Under the pieces are notes generated by a model. The model saw only the letters and a list, made by a program, of their open reading frames with translations. It was not told the origin of the DNA and made no database searches. A stretch of DNA of 44,438 nucleotides from Burkholderia sp. Ac-20379 (GTDB taxonomy: Bacteria; Pseudomonadota; Gammaproteobacteria; Burkholderiales; Burkholderiaceae). The DNA lies in contig NZ_JAAGPF010000022.1 in assembly GCF_017104645.1 (NCBI RefSeq), positions 1-44,438 on the forward strand. Reading direction: 5' to 3'. A program made the translations under genes and the position numbers. Every line of letters starts with the position of its first letter. Position 1 is the stretch's first letter. Shown piece after piece: positions 17,001-24,260 of the stretch.

Positions 17001-17943
17001 TGGATGAGTTTTCCCGATACGTCGCCTTCCTGCAGGCGCCGGCGCCTTGGGCCGTGCGTGCGCGCGGCGTGCGCCGTGGCGGCCGTTTCTGGGCCCCCTC
17101 TCGGACGCCTCGGCTGGCCAGTCGCAGAAGATCGTCACCGCCCTGTTCGACTGGCTGCGTGACGTCGGCCACCTGCAGCTCAATCCCGCCACCGGCCTGC
17201 CAACGGTCGGGCGGCGCGCCCGGGAAAAGCAGGCGCGCTTTCTCGCCCCGGCCGACACCGCGCTCATGCGCGAGGCGATCGCTGCTCGCCCCGAGGCGAC
17301 GCGCGAGGCGCGTCTCGCGCGGGCCCGCGACCTCTTTACGGTGCAACTGTTCGAACTGACGGGCCTGCGCACCAGCGAGGCCGTGCACTGTCACATGGGC
17401 CATGTTCGGATCGAGCCGGTCGCGGAGACCCTGCGCCGGGAGTTTCCAGACGCGTCGCCCTTCCAGTGGTTACTGCGCGTGGAGCATGGCAAGGGCGGCA
17501 AGGCCCGCTGGGTGCCCTGCGATGAGCTTGCAGTTCCGCTGCAGGCGTACCGCCTCGCGTACGGCCTGACGCCGGTACCGGCGCCCGATGAGCGTCTGCC
17601 CCTACTGCTGTCGGTACGGCGCACGCGGTTCGGCGAGTGGAAGGGCCTGCGCGACCGCTCGGCCGTCTGGAAGCTGCTGACCGGCCTGTGCGCCGAAACA
17701 CTGGCGTACGCGCGCGCTCACCGGCGCACCGTCGACGCTGTACGCTTTGAGGCGGCGTCCACGCACTGGCTGCGCCACACATATGCGAAAGGATTGGCCG
17801 CCGCGATGAGTCGCGGGCTGGACGCGCGCGATGCAATCGAGAACATGGGACACGCAGATTTGCGTACGCTCAACCAGTACATCGATGACGAGCCGGCCAG
17901 GCGCGCCCTGGCCACCGCCCGTGCCAGACAAACGTCCCGCTAA
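17001..17943 (+). pseudogene. tyrosine recombinase/integrase, 5'-truncated and frameshifted
   Basis: Site-specific recombinase remnant of about 310 codons. The catalytic domain is well preserved: LTGLRTSEAVH with the first Arg, VEHGKGGKARWVP with the Lys, HWLRHTYAKGLA with H-x-x-R, and LRTLNQYIDDE with the nucleophile Tyr. The N-terminal core-binding domain is damaged. LDEFSRYVAFLQAPAPW and RARGVRRGGRFW read in frame 2 from about 17000, while GPLSDASAGQSQKIVTALFD reads in frame 1, so a frameshift lies near 17090-17100. About 60-70 N-terminal residues are missing, and the break coincides with the 5' end of the opposing TIR gene. The TTG at 17047 in frame 1 is not a convincing start. Confidence 0.75.
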
Positions 17944-18595
17944 GAGGACGCAAATCTATGTCGTAACTGGACACAATCATTGGCTGGAAAAGACAAACCG
18001 GCCGATTTCGCTTCTGCATCACACGATTGCGTCGCGCGTGGGAGTCGCGCCCCGACAACACATCATTGCGTCCGTTCGCCCGATCCGTTGCCAGCGTGCG
18101 CGTAGACGGCGCGCCGCCGCCGCTGTGAACCGAGGCTCTCCTGTTCGGCCAGCGTTGCGAGCCTGCAGGAGATCGTGATCAAGAGCGCACCGGGACGTGA
18201 CGATTTTCAGATCGACGCATGCCGGCCCTTCCGCTGTTACATAGGGATCCATTTGGCCGGCTACTTGTCGTCTAGGCGGCGGCAGAACGCATATTGCCAG
18301 TCACCGACAATGAACGGATAAAGCGATACGACTTCGCGTCTGTCCGGTACGTCTAGTACTGCTCAAGTAACCCTCAGCCAGTCCTGCCAACCGAGACACC
18401 TGCCGCAGCTCGGCCCCGGGCCCCGCCAATAAAAAATGTTCCACAAAAACAAACCGACATAGAAAATTAACCTTTACCAATCAATAACATACCTCTCGTT
18501 TTTGAGTTTTCCAGGCACACTTGGAACATTTTCAAAATCTTCCGTGATAGAATTCGTTCCAGAGATGATTAAGAATTTACTGGGCGGAGTTCGCA
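17944..18595. other. intergenic region upstream of ietA
   Basis: This is a 650-base interval. Its left half is GC-rich without a coherent frame. A 33-codon relic lies at 18261-18360 on the minus strand. Its last 170 bases are AT-rich (18428-18550) and must carry the ietA promoter, but no confident -35/-10 pair was picked. Confidence 0.5.
18261..18359 (-). pseudogene. possible 3' gene relic
   Basis: Between two in-frame stops the minus strand reads VLDVPDRREVVSLYPFIVGD then WQYAFCRRLDDK before a TAG. The composition is protein-like (Trp, Tyr, Cys, Phe in context) and unlike random GC-rich sequence. There is no start codon or upstream part. No family is recognised. Confidence 0.3.
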
Positions 18596-19714
18596 GTGGA
18601 ACGTAGGGCACAAGAGGAGTTGATTCAGTTGTTCCAAGATGCCATGCGAGTGGGCGGGGCATCTATCGAGATGCGCGTTCGCCGGTTTGCCAGCTTTGTG
18701 CGAACAACTGACGAAGAGTTAGGAAAATCGGTGGGTGCCCTTCTGTCCGGCGCTAGCCGCTCCTTGCGTCGTGACGGCGGACCTCAGGCGCTACCGGTCG
18801 ATGCTGATACCAAACTTCCGCTTGTTCGAGTCGAAGAGGTAGATCGACCACGCGAAGAGCCTGTTCTCAACCCAATGGTGCGTCAAGTTATCGAGCGGGT
18901 GATTCAGGAGCGCCGGGCTGTAGATAAATTGTTAGCAGCCGATTTGATGCCTGTGCGCTCAGTGTTAATGAGCGGGCCTCCGGGCGTGGGAAAAACGATG
19001 ACTGCTAGCTGGCTGGCTCAGCAGTTAGCGCTGCCTTTACTGACCTTGGATTTGGCCAGTGTGATGAGCAGCTATCTTGGCAAGACCGGCGCAAATGTAC
19101 GTGCCGTCTTGAACTATGCCCAAGAACACCCATGTGTTTTGCTGTTGGACGAGTTCGACTCTATTGCTAAACGCCGTAACGATGACAGCGATGTCGGCGA
19201 ACTTAAACGCCTCGTTACCGTGATCCTCCAAACAATTGATGATTGGTCCTCGAGTTCCCTATTGGTTGCAGCTACGAACCATGGGGAATTGCTTGATCCC
19301 GCAGTATGGCGGCGATTTGATGCCACCGTTACTCTTAATCTGCCCGATCACGAGCAGCGTTCGGCTTTGCTCTTGGCACATCAAGTTCCCCCGGAACTCG
19401 CTCAGGCGATCGCTACGGTAACCGATGGTCAAACTTTCTCGGCCATTTCCCGTGCGCTAGATAGCGCCCGCAAGCAAACAGTTCTCGATGAGCGACCATT
19501 TGATGAGGCGCTCGTCGCGTGGGCGGTGTCATTGCCCTCCGCAACGGAAAAGACCGCTAGCCACGCCAAACGAGACCACCGCGATCTGCTCGCGTTTATC
19601 TATCACAGCCGGCAGATGACGACCCGAGAGATTGCTGACACCCTGCATACCTCTCACACCACCGTAGTTCGCTCGTTGAAGCGCTTCAAGGGAGATGATG
19701 ATGGCCGGGCCTAA
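18596..19714 (+). CDS. ietA: IetA-like AAA+ ATPase (IetAS defence system)
   Basis: AAA+ ATPase of 372 residues, first gene of an IetAS-type anti-phage pair. GTG start at 18596, with GGAG about seven bases upstream. The N-terminal helical region (1-85) is followed by a AAA core: Walker A GPPGVGKT at 127-134, Walker B VLLLDEFD at about 181-188, sensor-1 AATN at 226-229, and Arg-finger candidates in WRRFD at 239-240. The C-terminus (about 338-365, MTTREIADTLHTSHTTVVRS) is a helix-turn-helix-like segment. IetAS (ATPase plus S8 protease) was first described as Agrobacterium Ti-plasmid incompatibility genes and later as a phage-defence system. The 3' end overlaps the protease gene by 20 bases, so they are translationally coupled. 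Codon use is lower in GC than in the host core, consistent with transfer. Confidence 0.85.
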   Translation: MERRAQEELIQLFQDAMRVGGASIEMRVRRFASFVRTTDEELGKSVGALLSGASRSLRRDGGPQALPVDADTKLPLVRVEEVDRPREEPVLNPMVRQVIERVIQERRAVDKLLAADLMPVRSVLMSGPPGVGKTMTASWLAQQLALPLLTLDLASVMSSYLGKTGANVRAVLNYAQEHPCVLLLDEFDSIAKRRNDDSDVGELKRLVTVILQTIDDWSSSSLLVAATNHGELLDPAVWRRFDATVTLNLPDHEQRSALLLAHQVPPELAQAIATVTDGQTFSAISRALDSARKQTVLDERPFDEALVAWAVSLPSATEKTASHAKRDHRDLLAFIYHSRQMTTREIADTLHTSHTTVVRSLKRFKGDDDGRA

Positions 19715-21887
19715 TTTGCTGATCGGGAACGGGAGCGTATTAACTAGTCAAATGGAGCCAACTCCAGGTGGAAGCAGCAAGAAGGCTTATCCCTACAGCA
19801 TCCTGGACGCGCGGACACGCTTGCGGCCAAAAATTGAAGAGATCATTAAGACGGCACAAACCGTTCCAATGAATGCGAAACCACGCGGTGAAGTGGCGAG
19901 CATCATTACTGTCCATCCGGCCTTCCAGTCCAAATGGAATATGCCATCTAAGGTATTTAGCAAGACGGGCTTGCGAACCGTTGGTAGCAAGCCGGCGACC
20001 GTCCTGCCAGATAACGATCCTCGCGTACACGCGCCTGTAGGAGAACAACCGACCGTTGAAATCTATGCTTCCGGCACGGTCGATGCCTTTCAAGCTTTTC
20101 TCGATATGTTGTTGTCGGATGCTACGGGAAAAGGTATTCAGCAGGACTACCGCAAGCTCGAGGCGATTCGTTTTCTTGGCCAGGATGAACGATTGCTCCG
20201 CATTACGGGGGATGAGACTAGCGTGCCGATAGAGCTCATCATCCATGCAAATGGCTCTGACACCGAACTGCTCGACGACTTGGAGTCGTATGCCAAGGAA
20301 TGCCAGTCGATAATTTATCCAGCCAAGCAGTTAGCTGTGCCCGGATTGGTATTCATGCCCGGTTTGGTGCCGCGGAATATGTTGGACCGTTTTGCGCAGT
20401 TCACGGCGCTGCGTGCCATTCGGAGGTTGCCGAAGCTTCGTCTGAACCGCCCGGTTGTACGGCAACGTCTCACGGTTCAGGCGCCCGAAGTCCCGGATGC
20501 TGATGCATTGGATCAGGCGCTTCACGTCGCCGTCTTCGATGGAGGCCTCGGAGCAAAAGATTTTTCCCGCTGGTGTATCGAACATGTGCCCAGTGATTTG
20601 GCTGACACGCACGCCGACTATCTTTCCCACGGCACTGAAGTCACGTCAGCATTGTTGTTCGGGGCGGTATCCTCTGGCACGCCGACGCTACCTCGCCCAT
20701 TCTTCAATGTTGTGCATCACAGGGTCATTGGCCAGGAGGATGAGGCAGATCCCGACCTGTATGACTGCATGCATCGAGTGAAAAATTTGCTTGATAAGGG
20801 CGACATCGATTTCGCGAACCTGTCCTTGGGGCCTCGGTATCCAATAGATGATGGGCATCCACACGCTTGGACCGTGATGCTAGATAACTGCTTGGCAGAC
20901 GGCAAAACGCTGATGTCTGTGGCCGTTGGAAATGACGGTGAGATATCAGGCCCGATGAGCCGAATTCAGGCGCCAGCAGATGCGGTCAATGCGTTATCCG
21001 TCGGCTCGGCAAGCTCATCCGAATTTTTTTGGAGTCGCGCTCCGTATAGCTCGATTGGACCCGGTCGGTCGCCTGGAATCGTCAAGCCGGATGGGCTGGC
21101 TTTTGGCGGAACAGCCGCTGAACCCCTCGTTCTATTGAATCCACTTTCCGGTGGATTGACCGGCGTTCAGGGTACGAGCTTTGCCTCTCCACTCGCGCTT
21201 CGCACGGCAGCAGCTGCACGTGCGATGTCCGAGACACAACTATCTGCAACTGCACTACGTGCGCTACTAATTCACAGAGCCGAACGCGCTGAAGGTGCCA
21301 ACTCCTTGGAGGTTGGCTGGGGACGGTTCCCTGATGCGCCGGAAGATCTCCTCACATGTGGAGACTCTGAGGCCAGCGTTCTCTACCACGGGAGCATTGC
21401 CGCAGGCCACACTATGAGGATCCAGTTGCCGATACCCTCCGTTCCTATTGGAGTCCGGTTTCGGATCAGGGCAACGTTTTGCTTCACCTCGCCTGTAGAC
21501 GCTGCTGATCCGGTGAACTACACAAAACATGGTTTAACCGTAACTTTCAGGCCGAGAGGCCCCGAGTCGACAGCGCCCTTCTTCACTAGCACAGGCTATG
21601 GCAATGAGCAGGATCTGCGGCGCGGCGCCTTCAAATGGGAAACGGTCCTGCACCGGGACTGCAGCTTCGCTGCTGAAGAATTGCTTGATGCGTATTTTGA
21701 CGTAGATCATGGGGCTCGCGAACATGGCTTACCGGTCAAAAACAGCGAGACGCTTTCGTTACCATATGTGCTCATCGCGACCATTGCGAGCGAAAGAGGT
21801 GAAGCAATCTATCAGTCAGTGATGCAAAAGTATCGTGCCTTGGCGCCGATTCAATTGCGCTCGCAGATCCGACTTACAGGACAGTAG
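19695..21887 (+). CDS. ietS: IetS-like subtilisin-family (S8) serine protease
   Basis: Cytoplasmic S8-family serine protease of 730 residues, partner of the ATPase. No signal peptide is seen. An N-terminal region of about 270 residues without recognised domain precedes the catalytic domain. The triad is intact: Asp282 in AVFDGG, His312 in LSHGTEV, Ser495 in VQGTSFASP, with oxyanion Asn413 in AVGNDG. A C-terminal beta-rich domain of about 200 residues follows (RIRATFCFTSPVDAADPVNY region). Three consecutive ATG codons occur at 19695, 19698 and 19701. AAGGGAG at 19688-19694 best fits initiation at 19701. By family knowledge the ATPase is thought to gate or activate the protease upon infection; the target is unknown. 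The gene converges on the cyclase fragment 230 bases downstream. Confidence 0.88.
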   Translation: MMMAGPNLLIGNGSVLTSQMEPTPGGSSKKAYPYSILDARTRLRPKIEEIIKTAQTVPMNAKPRGEVASIITVHPAFQSKWNMPSKVFSKTGLRTVGSKPATVLPDNDPRVHAPVGEQPTVEIYASGTVDAFQAFLDMLLSDATGKGIQQDYRKLEAIRFLGQDERLLRITGDETSVPIELIIHANGSDTELLDDLESYAKECQSIIYPAKQLAVPGLVFMPGLVPRNMLDRFAQFTALRAIRRLPKLRLNRPVVRQRLTVQAPEVPDADALDQALHVAVFDGGLGAKDFSRWCIEHVPSDLADTHADYLSHGTEVTSALLFGAVSSGTPTLPRPFFNVVHHRVIGQEDEADPDLYDCMHRVKNLLDKGDIDFANLSLGPRYPIDDGHPHAWTVMLDNCLADGKTLMSVAVGNDGEISGPMSRIQAPADAVNALSVGSASSSEFFWSRAPYSSIGPGRSPGIVKPDGLAFGGTAAEPLVLLNPLSGGLTGVQGTSFASPLALRTAAAARAMSETQLSATALRALLIHRAERAEGANSLEVGWGRFPDAPEDLLTCGDSEASVLYHGSIAAGHTMRIQLPIPSVPIGVRFRIRATFCFTSPVDAADPVNYTKHGLTVTFRPRGPESTAPFFTSTGYGNEQDLRRGAFKWETVLHRDCSFAAEELLDAYFDVDHGAREHGLPVKNSETLSLPYVLIATIASERGEAIYQSVMQKYRALAPIQLRSQIRLTGQ

Positions 21888-22117
21888 ATCGAAGGTTTTA
21901 GGTGGATTTAGACCCTTTGGCTCCGTGAAAGCAGGTATATCAGTCAGCAAAAAGACGACGACAGTCAATGCCGCCACCGCTTGGCCTTGCGATGAAACTT
22001 GGCCAAGACAAGGTTCGATTTTCTACCGTCAGCGAACCTTGTTGTGTATCAGCCCCACCGAGGCCGACGCAGCCGCCCGCGTGCCACATACCAACGCAAA
22101 CTATGGCCCGCTTAGGC

Positions 22118-23020
22118 TTATTTTCGCGTCGTGTACGTGCTGCTCAGCAGATCGGCAAGTGGGATGGAGTCCGTTAGCCCGTCGAGTAGGCCGCTGGGAT
22201 ACGGCGTTTGGGATTTCGCCAGATCGGCGAGGGTAAAGGTAGGTGTTTTTCCTAGAAGCGCGTCGAGTAGCGCATTGGAGACAGGCGGCGGGACGGGTAT
22301 CATGGGCGTGCTCGGCGGCAGCGGAGCCGGAACGAAACCGAGCCCCAAGCCGAAGTACTGCGATTGTGGCAACGTCGGTAGATTCAGCAGCGCGTTACCC
22401 ACCACAGTCCGCCGTCGGTCGCGATCGCGATCGCGCTGCTCGGACAGCCAACTCGCCATCGACACGTTTACGACCTCCCCCTCGTAGTGATCGACGCTCC
22501 AATCCGTTGCGAAGACACAGTGCAATAGAGACCGGTCGCGCGGCCCCAGCCTGCGATAAACCTCCGCCAACACCTGAATCGCGGCGCGGCCATCGCGGTT
22601 GCCCTGATGACAAAGGTTCGACGCCTCATTGGCGACGTCGCCCATCCAAACCACTTCGTTGATTCCGGAGCCGCTGTAGCCCGATTTGATCATCAGGGCG
22701 CGTCCATGAGCGACTCCGATCCCACAACGGAGCGGTGCGTACGGTTTCTGTTCAAATCGATAGTTTAGGTGCTGGATCAACGCATTGAGCGCACACGCTG
22801 CGTTAAATGCTTCGCGCACTCCAATTCCCGATGTCGTGTCGAAGAAGCCGCATACGCAGTCACCATTGACGTAGATTTCCTTGCAGCACGCGTAGCGGTT
22901 TAGCACCGCGATGCATTCCGAGATATACGCACGATAAATCTTCCCAAGCACGGGACGAGTATGCCATTGCGGCAGCGAAGAGCTACCACGAATGTCGATG
23001 AAGACCGCGGCAGATTGCAC
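22118..23020 (-). CDS. Pycsar-type nucleotide cyclase (PycC-like), 5'-truncated orphan
   Basis: Class III adenylate/guanylate-cyclase-fold enzyme of the Pycsar family, which makes cCMP or cUMP on infection. Visible motifs are AAVFIDIRGSS with the first metal Asp (codon at 22994-22996), KIYRAYISECIAVLNR, KEIYVNGDCVCGFFDT with the second metal Asp (22859-22861), RCGIGVAHGRALMIKSGYSG, and VVWMGDVANEASNL. The last two are hallmarks of PycC rather than ordinary cyclases. The C-terminal tail (about 100 residues, Pro/Leu-rich) is unusual. The coding sense begins immediately before the first beta strand at about 23020. Upstream the frame is only antisense of a LysR gene, so the N-terminal segment normally preceding the cyclase fold is missing. 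No effector gene (PycTM or PycTIR) is adjacent. It is probably non-functional. Confidence 0.75.
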   Translation of the reverse strand: MQSAAVFIDIRGSSSLPQWHTRPVLGKIYRAYISECIAVLNRYACCKEIYVNGDCVCGFFDTTSGIGVREAFNAACALNALIQHLNYRFEQKPYAPLRCGIGVAHGRALMIKSGYSGSGINEVVWMGDVANEASNLCHQGNRDGRAAIQVLAEVYRRLGPRDRSLLHCVFATDWSVDHYEGEVVNVSMASWLSEQRDRDRDRRRTVVGNALLNLPTLPQSQYFGLGLGFVPAPLPPSTPMIPVPPPVSNALLDALLGKTPTFTLADLAKSQTPYPSGLLDGLTDSIPLADLLSSTYTTRK

Positions 23021-23614
23021 GTAGAACCCGACGATCGCATTAGCAACTGGGTGCAAGAGCGCGCCGATGTGGGCTTTCGTATTGGACGACAGCCAGAAGA
23101 CGGCCTCGCCGTTCGTCGCCTTTTCGCGATGCAGTTGATCGTCTGTGCGGCACCCTCCTACATCGCGGCACACGGCGCCCCGAACTCCATCGAGCAACTG
23201 ACCACGCATCGATGCAGCGTGTTCCGCCAACCTGATACTGGCCGCGTTCTACCTTGGCTTCTCAAGGTTGGTGGCGAAGTGATCTCCATGGACTTGCCGC
23301 CTACGTTTGCGAGCAACGATGCCGAACTAGAGGCTAGGGCGGTGCTGTCGGGTCATGTGATCGGCTTGCTTTCAGGCCTGTCGGCCGCGGCGCCAATCCG
23401 CTCGGGACAACTCGTTCCGCTGCTCACGAACCACGCCGCCGATCACATGAGCGTCTACGTTTATTACGGAAGCCGTGCGGCACAGCCGTCACGCGTCCGG
23501 GCTTTCATCGACTTAACGGTGGAGCGGCTAGCCGACTCTCCGGACTATGTGCTGGATGCACGAGAGTTGGCCCAGGCAGAAGCGAAGGGCCGTAAGAAGA
23601 CGCGGCGAAAATAA
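23021..23614 (+). pseudogene. LysR-family regulator, 3' fragment
   Basis: This is the substrate-binding half of a LysR-type regulator. It reads DDRISNWVQERADVGFRIG, AVRRLFAMQLIVCAAPSYIA, LEARAVLSGHVIGLLSGLSA, and the terminal RVRAFIDLTVERLADS before a basic tail (KGRKKTRRK). The DNA-binding helix-turn-helix and about 150 residues are missing. The coding sense starts near 23022, exactly where the opposing cyclase loses its 5' end. Open frame upstream of that point is antisense to the cyclase. It has no plausible start and is a decapitated relic. Confidence 0.75.
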
Positions 23615-23884
23615 AACAGGACACTCGACGCCGCGCCGTTTCGATCCGAGCTTGCTGTAGTACGTCGGATTGGGGCCAGTTTCCGGCCCCCGGGGGACTG
23701 GAGACGTTGGCTCCATCTAGGCTCGCGCGCTCCCAATCGAACTTGGAATCGCTACCGGAACATCTCGGCTTGGAACGACGTCCCGGCTGGGCGGGCCGCC
23801 GAGCGCAGCAGCGTGATGGATTGTCCTTGTTCCCGTATCAGCATAGGCCAGATCTGATGAGGAGCTTCTCTGCGAGGAAAAGCC

Positions 23885-24247
23885 TCACTCGATCGAAAAA
23901 TTCCCCTTGGACTTATGGAATACCTGCGCGAGATGCGCACGATGTTCGTCGGTGAGGGGAGCCACCAGATCGATCTGGAACTCAGAGACGCCGGCGGCGG
24001 CCGGATCGAGCTTTAGTTCAAAACCCTCAGAATTAAGCCGCGCGGACAGCACATCGGTGTTGACGCTATCTCCGTCAGCCCCATACTCGACACTGATCTG
24101 TCCGTCATCATCCCCGCTGTCAAACAGAGCTTGGGAGAGGATCAGGTAGCGTTGCGGTTCGTCGCTCATCGAGTCAGCGAAGCTGACCACGACGACGTCG
24201 TCCTCCACATACGACACTACGTTCTCTGCGGTGAATTGGAATTTCAT
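23885..24247 (-). CDS. Imm10-like immunity protein
   Basis: Acidic cytoplasmic protein of 120 residues. The ATG at 24247 (MKFQFTAENVVSYVEDDVVV) has GGAG about eight bases upstream and lies 13 bases after the stop of the Rhs toxin gene. The beginning, the central DGQISVEYGADGDSV block and the end (LTDEHRAHLAQVFHKSKG) fit the Imm10 family of immunity proteins of polymorphic toxin systems. Its position directly downstream of the toxin C-terminus is the standard place for the cognate immunity gene. It should bind and block the deaminase domain. The family call rests on remembered pattern, the role on gene order. Confidence 0.75.
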   Translation of the reverse strand: MKFQFTAENVVSYVEDDVVVVSFADSMSDEPQRYLILSQALFDSGDDDGQISVEYGADGDSVNTDVLSARLNSEGFELKLDPAAAGVSEFQIDLVAPLTDEHRAHLAQVFHKSKGNFSIE

Positions 24248-24260
24248 GTGATGCTCCGAA

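Larger units (their letters stand above)
13291..23614. mobile_element. degraded integrative/defence island
   Basis: This is a block of lower and patchy GC holding a broken tyrosine recombinase, a KfrA/TnpT-like protein, a TIR protein, IetAS, an orphan Pycsar cyclase and truncated genes, between host-like metabolic and T6SS genes. The left GC break is near 12400. No direct-repeat attachment sites or tRNA were found, so the boundaries are approximate. Confidence 0.45.

Noticed and set aside
15948..23020. TIR gene and Pycsar cyclase as one Pycsar operon
   Set aside because: They lie 5 kb apart with IetAS between them, and the TIR protein shows no cyclic-nucleotide-binding domain.
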